Shown: positions 28,058-35,435 of the stretch, piece after piece
How positions within the stretch are numbered: position 1 is the stretch's first letter
How the letters are laid out: every line of letters starts with the position of its first letter
Assembly: GCF_910578445.1 (NCBI RefSeq)
Contig: NZ_CAJTQC010000002.1
Span: 158,034-222,033 of the forward strand
DNA: 64,000 nt
DNA from: an uncultured Duncaniella sp.
GTDB lineage: Bacteria > Bacteroidota > Bacteroidia > Bacteroidales > Muribaculaceae
Direction: 5' to 3'
Translations under genes and position numbers: made by a program
Notes under the pieces: model-generated
Told to the model about the DNA's origin: nothing
Seen by the model: the letters and a program-made list of their open reading frames with translations, nothing else
The model's database searches: none

Positions 28058-29419
28058 TTAGAAGAAATAGCCATATATCCAACCTGAGATTGTGGCCATT
28101 ATTATTACAAGAGCGACATATATCACTGTTTTCTTCGTCCCCATCACACTGCGTATGACAAGCATATTCGGAAGCGACAGCGAGGGACCGGCGAGAAGCA
28201 GGGCAAGAGCAGGGCCTTTGCCCATGCCGGAAGCGAGCAATCCTTGAATAATCGGCACTTCGGTAAGAGTGGCGAAATACATGAACGCACCTGTGAAACT
28301 TGCAAAGAAATTTGACTGTAGCGAATTGCCGCCGACAGCCCATTCAACCCAACTGTTGGGAATAATCCCGGGCATCTCTATACCGTCGTGTGTTGAGCCG
28401 AGTAGGAATCCTGCTGTCAAGACTCCGACTGCAAGCAAGGGCAATATCAGCTTGGCAAATCCCCATGAAGACAACACCCATTCCCGGTTTTCATCATCGT
28501 TCTTGTCACATAACAATATGATGGCAAGCACTGCGACTGAAACAATCATCGGAACAAGTGGCGCCAGTTTTGCATCTGGAATGAAAACATTTGCGACGAA
28601 AGCTGAAATCGCGACGGCTATAGCTCCGAGGATAATCCATCGGGCTTTCAGGTGGAGTATCTTCACAAGCATCACACACAGGCCTATTGCGAGGGCCGAT
28701 GTTATCCACCATTTTGCCCCGTAGATTGCAGCCCAGACACCACGGTCGATTGCTGCCGGTGCGCCCCAGTTGGCGAACACGAGGATTGCCACGAGAGTAA
28801 AGAATAACACTGCGGTCTGCCAAAGCGGACGTTTCTCCGGCGGTGGCACGATATTCATCTGTGCCGCCTCTTTATCCCGTTCTTCCTTTCGGAAGATGAA
28901 CGACATCACAAGACCGATTACTACTGCAAACGAAACAGCTCCTATTATGCGGGCAAGACCCATTTCCAGTCCGAGGATACGGGCAGTGAGGATTATCGAA
29001 AGTATGCTGATGGCTGGACCGGAATATAGAAACGCTATTGCCGGACCAAGACCCGCTCCACGTTTGTAAATGCTGGTGAACAATGGGAGAATAGTGCATG
29101 AACACACGGCAAGGATGCCTCCCGATACTGAAGCTACGGTATATGACACCCACTTCTTTGCATTAGCACCGAAATATTTTAACACCGCTCCCTGACTTAC
29201 GAACACCGCAATCACTCCGGCTATGAAGAAAGCCGGGAGAAGGCAGAGAACGATATGCTCACGGGCATACCACTTGGCAAGGTCAAGAGTTGAGTGTATG
29301 GCGGTCAACAGCGTTTCACTGTTGGCGGGCATGAAGAACGCTGTCAGAAATATGACAACAGTCCATACGAGAAATTTGACTTCCTTTCTTGTGTTCATGA
29401 CAGTCACTGTTGTGTTCAA
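28058..29419 (-). CDS. ArsP/DUF318-type permease, putative arsenical or metal efflux
   Basis: This 453-residue integral membrane protein has about ten hydrophobic segments. It carries the PF03773-type signature twice: AVCSCTILPLFTSIYKRGAG followed by GPAIAFLYSGPAISI near residue 105, and SFTGAFMYFATLTEVPI with LLLAGPSLSLPNMLVIR near residue 400. Such permeases export trivalent organoarsenicals (ArsP) or have been linked to copper/zinc efflux. The arsenic operon favours an arsenical substrate, but this is inference. The gene begins 1 base after the thioredoxin gene stop. No P-loop ATPase partner is present. Confidence 0.8.
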   Translation of the reverse strand: MNTTVTVMNTRKEVKFLVWTVVIFLTAFFMPANSETLLTAIHSTLDLAKWYAREHIVLCLLPAFFIAGVIAVFVSQGAVLKYFGANAKKWVSYTVASVSGGILAVCSCTILPLFTSIYKRGAGLGPAIAFLYSGPAISILSIILTARILGLEMGLARIIGAVSFAVVIGLVMSFIFRKEERDKEAAQMNIVPPPEKRPLWQTAVLFFTLVAILVFANWGAPAAIDRGVWAAIYGAKWWITSALAIGLCVMLVKILHLKARWIILGAIAVAISAFVANVFIPDAKLAPLVPMIVSVAVLAIILLCDKNDDENREWVLSSWGFAKLILPLLAVGVLTAGFLLGSTHDGIEMPGIIPNSWVEWAVGGNSLQSNFFASFTGAFMYFATLTEVPIIQGLLASGMGKGPALALLLAGPSLSLPNMLVIRSVMGTKKTVIYVALVIIMATISGWIYGYFF

Positions 29420-29420
29420 A

Positions 29421-29828
29421 TTATATTCCGAGAGCCTTCTTAATTTCGTCAGCGGTCGGAACGTGTCCTTTGATTTTTATCGTCCCGTCAACGACTACTG
29501 CCGGTGTCGTTATAATGTTATAGCTCATTATCTCTGCTATATCTTCGATTTTGGAGAGCTTGACATCAAGACGATTTTCTGCGATTACGCGCTCGACCAC
29601 CCTGTATGTTTCCTTGCACTTGGAACAGCCCGGACCAAGCACGATAACCTCTTTAGCATTCCCCCCGGCAGTAGCAGTACGGCAGGAAGAAGTCTCTGAG
29701 CCACACTCGCAAGAGGACTGCGGTTTGTTATCATTTTCGATGATGATATTGTCGCCACACGAACATTTGGGCTTTGAGGAGAAGAGATTAGCCCAAAATC
29801 CTTTTTTTGTTTCTTTGTTATTTCCCAT
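29421..29828 (-). CDS. Thioredoxin-fold protein with cysteine-rich N-terminal extension
   Basis: The C-terminal 75 residues match the small thioredoxin/glutaredoxin-like family (TM0996/MTH895 type), with redox pair Cys68-Cys71 in GPGCSKCKE and the cis-Pro in TTPAVVVDG. Residues 20-50 add five cysteines (CSCG, CECG, SSC) that look like a metal or metalloid binding tail. I chose the ATG at 29828 (MGNNKETKKG). The longer open frame overlaps arsG and does not match the family. It is located between arsG-like and permease genes. It may correspond to ArsE of ArsEFG systems, or may relay electrons to ArsC; both are inferences. Confidence 0.75.
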   Translation of the reverse strand: MGNNKETKKGFWANLFSSKPKCSCGDNIIIENDNKPQSSCECGSETSSCRTATAGGNAKEVIVLGPGCSKCKETYRVVERVIAENRLDVKLSKIEDIAEIMSYNIITTPAVVVDGTIKIKGHVPTADEIKKALGI

Positions 29829-29881
29829 TTGTTTTATTATTTGTTTTTCGCCTTTCAACGAACATGGTTTGCAAAAATTTT

Positions 29882-30589
29882 TTAGAAGAACATTGTAACG
29901 CAGTAATACACTCCGACACCTATGAACAGAAGTCCGACAATAGTATTGAGCCATTTCTGAATGGTACGCAGTTTGCCATAGAATTCTCCGACCTTTTCAA
30001 CGCTGAACGCGAGAATCCATGCTACTGCAAGCACCGGGAGAGCGGTGGCGACAGCAAACAACACAGGCAAAAGCCATCCCGCACTTGCTGTAACCGACAT
30101 CGGTATAAGCATCCCGAAATAGAGGACACCGCTTGACGGACAGAAAGCCATCGCAAATAGAACACCAAGCAATACTGCACCCCAGCCACCTTTGCGGGCA
30201 AGTCCTTCTCCATTACCGCCGAAACCGAACTGCGGAATATTGAGCTTGTGTCCGAACAGCATAAACAGTCCGATAACCAGCAGGAGCGGTCCGAGCAGCA
30301 GCTCGCCCAATTTCCCGATGGTCTTTTGTATGCAGAACACGCTTGCGCCCTCTTTAAGAATTGAGATAAGGATAATGCCCAAAACAGTGTAAGCGATTAC
30401 GCGACCAATGGTGTAAAGGACACCATTTCGGAAAATACGTCTGCGGTTCTCTATATCCTTGCTGATGTAGCCGATCGCGGCTATATTGGTAGCAAGCGGA
30501 CACGGCGAAATCGCGGTGAGTAATCCGAGGAGGAAGGCCGTCAGAGCCGGAGTGGTGCTGTTGTCAAGTAAAGTCTGTAACCAGTCCAT
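29882..30589 (-). CDS. ArsG-like CcdA/DsbD-type membrane protein, arsenical efflux permease
   Basis: The 235-residue protein has six or so hydrophobic segments. It carries the two paired-cysteine/proline motifs of the CcdA fold: LTAISPCPLATNIAAIGY near residue 25 and AMAFCPSSGVLYFGM near residue 145. In arsenic operons this subfamily is called ArsG and is linked to efflux of reduced aromatic arsenicals together with ArsF. Its ATG shares one base with the stop of the ArsF-like gene (TAATG), implying translational coupling. An electron-transfer role like CcdA (reducing the ArsF-like thioredoxin across the membrane) is an equally sensible reading of the motif. Confidence 0.8.
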   Translation of the reverse strand: MDWLQTLLDNSTTPALTAFLLGLLTAISPCPLATNIAAIGYISKDIENRRRIFRNGVLYTIGRVIAYTVLGIILISILKEGASVFCIQKTIGKLGELLLGPLLLVIGLFMLFGHKLNIPQFGFGGNGEGLARKGGWGAVLLGVLFAMAFCPSSGVLYFGMLIPMSVTASAGWLLPVLFAVATALPVLAVAWILAFSVEKVGEFYGKLRTIQKWLNTIVGLLFIGVGVYYCVTMFF

Positions 30590-31014
30590 TATTTCAACGA
30601 TTGTCGGATTTTGTCAGCAATACCTTTCTTGAAACCGTCCGGATTATTACGGGCATTCCCGAAACCAAACTCAGTGAGGTTATTACGGCTCTCTTTTCCG
30701 TCTTTCCATTTGTTGACAAAAAGAGAGGACCATGTCACCTCGTACTTATCGGCAATTTTTTCTCCTTTCGGGGTAGAGATATCGACTGTCTTGAATACGA
30801 CAGTACCGTTTTTCAGCTCGTTTGCAAAAAGAGTATTCACCACCTCTTTAGCGTTTTTCTCGATGGCCATGCAGGTGGCACAGCGTTGTTTGCCGTGGAA
30901 ATATATCACTTCCACTCTATTCTTTTCAGGAGATTTCGCAGAGGCGGTATTCTCTCCGCTTGCGCATGACATCAGCCCTATCATAAGGGCGAAGATTATC
31001 AGTAACTTTTTCAT
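30589..31014 (-). CDS. ArsF-like lipoprotein with thioredoxin-type CxxC
   Basis: The 141-residue product has a lipoprotein signal (IGLMSC, Cys17) and a single recognisable motif, VIYFHGKQRCATCMAIEK, with Cys45 and Cys48 after the first strand of a thioredoxin-like fold. Proteins of this kind next to ArsG are annotated as ArsF, a subunit proposed to reduce nitrophenyl arsenicals. It would work at the membrane surface facing the periplasm. It overlaps arsG by one base and follows arsR by 68 bases. The functional label rests on gene order and family memory. Confidence 0.78.
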   Translation of the reverse strand: MKKLLIIFALMIGLMSCASGENTASAKSPEKNRVEVIYFHGKQRCATCMAIEKNAKEVVNTLFANELKNGTVVFKTVDISTPKGEKIADKYEVTWSSLFVNKWKDGKESRNNLTEFGFGNARNNPDGFKKGIADKIRQSLK

Positions 31015-31082
31015 GTGCTTGAATGTATTTAATTAAATTGTTATTTGCCGAATTACGAACATTGAAAATAAAAAAATAGTGC

Positions 31083-31412
31083 TTACGAGCAGCAGCTATT
31101 CTTTTTTGAGGGACAGCAGTCGTCAAGCATCTGCGAAAACAGTTGCTTAGCCAGTTTCCAGTTTTCCGAATTGATACAATATTTTACTTTCGGAGGCTCG
31201 ATAGTACCTTGTATCAGACCAGCCTCTTTCAATTCGCTCAGATGTTGTGACACTGTGGCTTTCGCAATAGGAAGCACCTCGTGTATATCGCCAAAGAAAC
31301 ATTCGTTTCTCTGCGCGAGGAAATGCAAGATAGCAATGCGGGTGGGATGCCCCATCGCTTTTGCAAACCTCGCAAGACGCTCCTGTTCAGGTGTTATCTC
31401 CAATTTTGACAT
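31083..31412 (-). CDS. arsR: ArsR-family metalloid-responsive repressor
   Basis: ArsR binds the operon promoter and releases it when arsenite binds cysteines. The 109 residues form a winged helix-turn-helix (HPTRIAILHFLAQRNE, VSQHLSELKEAGLIQG). The canonical E. coli binding helix has ELCVCDL. Here that place reads NECFFGDI with one cysteine (Cys38), while Cys79 lies in the wing region and four cysteines sit at the very C-terminus (CCPSKKNSCCS). The ligand site is therefore likely different from the classical one. It heads the operon, under a promoter at 31435-31466. Confidence 0.88.
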   Translation of the reverse strand: MSKLEITPEQERLARFAKAMGHPTRIAILHFLAQRNECFFGDIHEVLPIAKATVSQHLSELKEAGLIQGTIEPPKVKYCINSENWKLAKQLFSQMLDDCCPSKKNSCCS

Positions 31413-31434
31413 ATCATTCTTTGTTTGGTGTTCG

Positions 31435-31466
31435 CAAAATTACAAACAAAAATTAAGCTGACCAAA
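31435..31466 (-). promoter_or_regulatory. Promoter of the arsenic operon
   Basis: On the minus strand, TTTG (31466-31463), a 20-base spacer and TAATTTTG (31442-31435) match the Bacteroidetes consensus. The predicted start lies about 15 bases before the arsR ATG, so ArsR bound here would block its own operon. No clear operator palindrome was identified. Confidence 0.7.
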
Positions 31467-31590
31467 TTTTTATGAAATTGAGTATGGTTCAGTCTGATGG
31501 TATATATCTATACATTATCTACTCTATATTATATGCTTAAAGATATAATAAGGATATGTAGTGAGACATGGTATATAATGGCTTTTTTCT

Positions 31591-31692
31591 GATAAATAAA
31601 AAACCGACGTGGATGAGGGTTTCACAACCATCGGCCACGCCGTTTTAAACAATAGCATCAATTTCAAAAATAGATTACAGAAGCCGGCTTTT
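31591..31692. repeat. 102-bp direct repeat, right copy, bounding the arsenic operon
   Basis: This is the second copy of the 27393-27494 sequence with one mismatch, in the same orientation and 4198 bases away. Read on the minus strand it is a terminator positioned downstream of the TlpA-like gene (stop at 31897). The gap around it (31467-31590 and 31693-31896) is AT-rich and shows no gene and no integrase. Confidence 0.85.
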
Positions 31693-31896
31693 CAGCAGAT
31701 ATCGTTCTGCCTGAGCATGCCTTGTATTGTCCAAGTGTTTTTTATCAAATTTCGTATAAATTATCTAACAGTTGAAGAAGGGACGCTGAAGCGTCTCATT
31801 TTCATAATGCAAAATTACTATCTGATTTAATGTTTTGCCATACCTAAATTTAAGTAATTTCATTGTCATTTTGCAGCCTTGCTTAATTAAAAACAA

Positions 31897-33018
31897 TTAT
31901 AAACCGGCTTCCGACCCCTTCCCGGAGGCTATTATCTCCTTTATTTTCGGCAGAAAACCGGGCTTGCCGTCGCGCTGGATTGCTGCGATTTTTCCATCCG
32001 GGTCAATCAGGACCGTCACCGGAATGGAGTTTATGCCAAGAGCCTTTACCGGGTTTGATTCTCCATGATCTGTCGGGTCGTTGAGCAGATTGATCCAAGG
32101 CATATCGAGTTTGGCTATGAACGGACGCCATATTTCCTCGCGGTCATCGATGTCGATGGTCAGGACGGTGCACCGCTCACCGCACTCTTCGGAAAATTTG
32201 CGGAGTTCGGGGAATCCACGCAGGCAGACTCCACACCATGTGGCCCAGAAATCAATCACAACCCATCTTCCGCGCAACGATTCGAGCGAGACTCGCCGTC
32301 CCGTGGAGTCGGGGAGCGCGAAGTCAGGCATGGTTTTGCCCACGGTCATATTTGCGCGTGCGTTTATGCGCGCTTTTGTTTTATGTGCTCTGTAGCGCAG
32401 TGCGACATATTGGTTGGCGACAATGCTGTTTTCAAGCTCAGGTGAAAGTTCGTCGAAATATCTTGCCTGAATCGAGTCGGATGCATGGATGAGTGCGATC
32501 ACTCCAATCGGGGAATCTCGGTGGGACAGGGCGAATGTCGTCAGGAAGCTGTCGCGGGCACTGCTGTTCTTAAGCCGATTGTATGAGGGCTGGTTGTTTT
32601 TAGCCAAGAACTCATGTTGCTGCCGTGAAAATGAATCGAGACTGTCAACAAACTGTGTCCCGCTATATCTTCCGTGTTCCAATATTGAGTCAACGGTCAG
32701 GGTCATTTCATCGTCGATGCCGAGTGTGACCGGTTTCGAACCTGTGCATAATGATGCGGGATTTTTAACTGAAATGATATATGGCTGGCTTATGTTGAGA
32801 CGTAGTTTCACTATTGAGTCAGTGACGCTGACCGTATCGCGAAAGAAGTAGCTCGACTGCGGATGGACTCGGTCGGTGAGTCTGCGCTCGACAATAATTT
32901 TTTCAGGACGTTCATTCTTGAATACCACACGCAGCACTGCCGCACCGGCGACAGATGTCCCGGCGATTGTTGCAATGGTCATGGCCATTAGCAATCGAAA
33001 GTTGAGAAGGAGGTTCAT
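31897..33018 (-). CDS. TlpA/ResA-like thioredoxin-domain protein with N-terminal exported domain
   Basis: The 373-residue exported protein has a signal peptide (about residues 8-26). Its N-terminal beta-rich region of about 200 residues is of the DUF4369 kind often fused to thioredoxins in Bacteroidetes. A TlpA-type thioredoxin domain begins near residue 225 (GKTMPDFALPDSTGRRVSL). The redox site is FWATWCGVCLRGFPEL near residue 260, and the cis-Pro is in NSIPVTVLIDPDGKI. It is presumed to reduce disulfides in the periplasm. It appears monocistronic, with a minus-strand -7 element (TACATTTG, 33139-33132) upstream and a 102-bp repeat terminator downstream. Confidence 0.85.
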   Translation of the reverse strand: MNLLLNFRLLMAMTIATIAGTSVAGAAVLRVVFKNERPEKIIVERRLTDRVHPQSSYFFRDTVSVTDSIVKLRLNISQPYIISVKNPASLCTGSKPVTLGIDDEMTLTVDSILEHGRYSGTQFVDSLDSFSRQQHEFLAKNNQPSYNRLKNSSARDSFLTTFALSHRDSPIGVIALIHASDSIQARYFDELSPELENSIVANQYVALRYRAHKTKARINARANMTVGKTMPDFALPDSTGRRVSLESLRGRWVVIDFWATWCGVCLRGFPELRKFSEECGERCTVLTIDIDDREEIWRPFIAKLDMPWINLLNDPTDHGESNPVKALGINSIPVTVLIDPDGKIAAIQRDGKPGFLPKIKEIIASGKGSEAGL

Positions 33019-33291
33019 AATTGATTTATTGTTGATTTTGACTGAAGGATGGCCGATATGGTTGCGGTCAATCGTTAAATGTGATTGAAAGAGGTTTGAT
33101 TGCTTTAAGTGATGTAATTTATAATTAAATGCAAATGTAGTATATTTTAGTTATAAATAAAAAGAATTAAGAGAGAAAATCGTGATTCTAACTGCTGTCT
33201 TATGAAAATTAGTATGCGAACTTAAATGGTGTTGTTATTAAACACCCTCTTGGCCGAAAAACAGTATAATGAAAAAAATTTTCATCAAAAA

Positions 33292-33323
33292 TTTGCATAA
33301 TTCAAAAATAGAGTCTACTTTTG
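33292..33323 (+). promoter_or_regulatory. Promoter of the ABC-GntR operon
   Basis: TTTG (33292-33295), a 20-base spacer and TACTTTTG (33316-33323) match the Bacteroidetes consensus exactly. The expected transcription start is near 33330, inside the palindrome at 33326-33347. The rest of the 33019-33351 gap is AT-rich and has no gene. Confidence 0.75.
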
Positions 33324-33325
33324 CA

Positions 33326-33347
33326 GTGTACTATTATACTAATACAC
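33326..33347. promoter_or_regulatory. Palindromic operator candidate for the GntR regulator
   Basis: The 22-base site begins GTGTA and ends TACAC, with most inner positions also symmetric (18 of 22 bases match their reverse complement). It covers the predicted transcription start of the ABC operon, which itself encodes a YtrA-type GntR protein. YtrA-type regulators, as I recall, bind similar GTGTA-n-TACAC sites. The link is inference. Confidence 0.6.
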
Positions 33348-33351
33348 CATT

Positions 33352-34191
33352 ATGCTTAAAATAGATAATCTGACATTCTCCTACCGTCGCAAATCCCGTC
33401 CGGTGCTCAACGACTTCTCGCTTGACGTCGAGGCCGGGGGAGTCTACGGGTTGCTCGGACGCAACGGTGCAGGTAAATCAACGCTTCTATATCTGATTGC
33501 CGGCCTTCTGACTCCAAAATCGGGTAGTGTGCTTTTCCGCGGGTTAAATACACGCCTGCGTCTCCCCTCTGTACTGTCCGATATTTTTATCGTTCCCGAA
33601 GAGTTCACTCTTCCCGGCATATCGCTCGGCGACTACGTAAAGGCTAACGCAAGATTCTATCCCAACTACTCCGATGAGGATTTGCACCGTCATCTCGATA
33701 TATTCGGAATGTCGGCCGACCTCAATCTCGGTGCTCTCTCGATGGGGCAGAAAAAGAAAGCCTTCATGAGTTTCGCGCTTGCATGCAACACCTCTCTGCT
33801 GCTTATGGATGAGCCGACCAACGGCTTGGACATCCCCGGCAAGAGTGCGTTCCGCCGCTTCATTGCAGGCAATATGACCGATGAACGCGCCATTATCATT
33901 TCGACACATCAGGTGAGGGACGTAGACCGTCTGCTCGACCGTGTGATTATAATGGATGATTCACAGGTGCTTCTCAACCGTCGTGTCGACGAGATTACGT
34001 CCCGTCTGAAATTTTTCAACACTGATTCCCGTGAGATTATTAAGTCTGCTCTCTACGCCCAGCCATCGCTTGAAGGAACTAATGTTGTTCTTGTCAACGA
34101 CGATGACTCCGAGACCGAACTGAATCTTGAATCGCTTTTCGAACTTTCGCTTTTGAAGGGTTCTCTCCTTAAAGAAATGTTTAACCGTTAA
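33352..34191 (+). CDS. ABC transporter ATP-binding protein (YtrB/CcmA-like)
   Basis: This cytoplasmic ATPase drives the neighbouring permease. The 279 residues have Walker A GLLGRNGAGKST (about 33-44), the signature LSMGQ (129-133), Walker B LLLMDEPTNGLD (149-160) and the switch His in ISTHQVRD near 185. The C-terminal 70 residues are divergent, as is common in small exporter ATPases. It is the first gene of an operon with a permease, a GntR regulator and an unknown membrane protein. The overall type resembles Bacillus YtrABCDEF-like systems, often linked with cell-envelope stress. Confidence 0.88.
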   Translation: MLKIDNLTFSYRRKSRPVLNDFSLDVEAGGVYGLLGRNGAGKSTLLYLIAGLLTPKSGSVLFRGLNTRLRLPSVLSDIFIVPEEFTLPGISLGDYVKANARFYPNYSDEDLHRHLDIFGMSADLNLGALSMGQKKKAFMSFALACNTSLLLMDEPTNGLDIPGKSAFRRFIAGNMTDERAIIISTHQVRDVDRLLDRVIIMDDSQVLLNRRVDEITSRLKFFNTDSREIIKSALYAQPSLEGTNVVLVNDDDSETELNLESLFELSLLKGSLLKEMFNR

Positions 34192-34205
34192 AATTCCCGC
34201 TATAC

Positions 34206-35033
34206 ATGGATACAAATCAGTTTTTTAGTTTCGACCGCATGTCATTGCTGGTCAGAAAAAATCTACAGGAGAACTGGCGACAGATTGCGCTTTCATGGGC
34301 CGGAATTTTCGGGTTGCTTGTGATAATCGCTCTGCTTGTCGCCCGAGCAAGCCATTATGATGGGATTCAGCCTGAATACTATTCGTCGCGTAGCATCGCA
34401 AATTTTTTAGGATGGACTACTGCGGTGTTTTCAATCTGTGGCGTTTATGTCGCTTCCTGCTCGTTCAAGCGCATGGCCACTCCTCCCGGCGCTCTTTCAA
34501 CACTCATGACACCTGCGTCGCAGTTTGAGAAATTTGCTTTAAAGTGGCTGGCAGCTGTCCCGGTCTACATCCTTGTTTTCTTTGTCATTGCATATCTTGC
34601 CGATTGGATTCGCGTATATGCCTCATATTGGATGTATGATATTGAGGTGAGGCCGGTGAACGTTACGAAGATTCTTTTTCACCCGACTGACATGGGACTC
34701 GTCAAAGGGATTGCATGGCGCTCGTTGCTCTATTTCCTTGCCATGCAGTCATTTTTCCTGCTCGGTTCGATTGTATGGCCCAAAAATTCAGCGCTGAAGA
34801 CGTTTGTATGCATGATTGCAATCAGTTTTATCTATGCCTGGGTTGGAATATGGATTGCCTCGCTGTTAGACATGTCGGATGGAGATTCACATTTATACTA
34901 TGGCGGACCTGAATTCCTCAACGAAGACAGTGTATTATATGTGGTCGACGTATTTACTGCGATTATTGCGGTGATTAACTACTGGCTTACCTATCGACGC
35001 TTCCGTGAGGCTGAAACAATCAGCCGCTGGTAG
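34206..35033 (+). CDS. ABC transporter permease, six-helix type
   Basis: The 275-residue membrane protein has about six hydrophobic segments (near residues 27-47, 62-83, 110-135, 172-190, 200-220 and 240-260). It has no recognisable soluble domain. Residues 78-95 (SICGVYVASCSFKRMATPPG) resemble the first loop of Bacteroidetes ABC-2-type permeases. It starts 14 bases after the ATPase gene and presumably forms its membrane partner. The substrate is not known. Confidence 0.8.
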   Translation: MDTNQFFSFDRMSLLVRKNLQENWRQIALSWAGIFGLLVIIALLVARASHYDGIQPEYYSSRSIANFLGWTTAVFSICGVYVASCSFKRMATPPGALSTLMTPASQFEKFALKWLAAVPVYILVFFVIAYLADWIRVYASYWMYDIEVRPVNVTKILFHPTDMGLVKGIAWRSLLYFLAMQSFFLLGSIVWPKNSALKTFVCMIAISFIYAWVGIWIASLLDMSDGDSHLYYGGPEFLNEDSVLYVVDVFTAIIAVINYWLTYRRFREAETISRW

Positions 35034-35045
35034 GCCAAAAATCGA

Positions 35046-35432
35046 ATGCCTATGAAATTCAAGGAAAACAACAAGGCCATATATCTACAGATTGCCGATA
35101 AGATTTGCGACGATATTCTGCTCGGTACGACTCTTCCGGGCTCACGCATCCCGTCGGTGCGCGAATGTGCCGCGACTCTTGAAGTAAATGCCAATACAAT
35201 CATGAGAAGTTACGAATATCTCGAACGCCAAGGCGTGATTTTCAACCGTCGCGGAATCGGATTCTTTATCTCCGACGATGCCCCCGCGGTAATCTCGGCG
35301 CTACGCAAGGAGACGTTTATCGAAGGCGAAATGCCGTCGTTCTTCCATCAGCTCAATCTGCTCGGGGTTTCTCCCGACGAGCTAAAGTCAATGTTTGAAC
35401 AATATTTAGCCACTCTATTAAGGAAAAATTAG
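35046..35432 (+). CDS. GntR-family regulator, YtrA subfamily
   Basis: The 128-residue protein is a short GntR regulator. A winged helix covers about residues 5-75 (AIYLQIADKICDDILLG, SRIPSVRECAATLEVNANTI, YEYLERQGVIFNRRG), followed only by a short helical tail (about 80-128). This is the pattern of the YtrA subfamily, which lacks a ligand-binding domain and usually controls its own ABC operon. Here it is third in the operon rather than first. It likely binds the palindrome at the operon start. What signal it senses is unclear. Confidence 0.87.
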   Translation: MPMKFKENNKAIYLQIADKICDDILLGTTLPGSRIPSVRECAATLEVNANTIMRSYEYLERQGVIFNRRGIGFFISDDAPAVISALRKETFIEGEMPSFFHQLNLLGVSPDELKSMFEQYLATLLRKN

Positions 35433-35435
35433 AAA

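Noticed and set aside
29829..29954. Longer N-terminus of the Cys-rich thioredoxin
   Set aside because: These 42 codons lie mainly inside arsG on the same strand and look like shadow sequence; the ATG at 29828 is the natural start.
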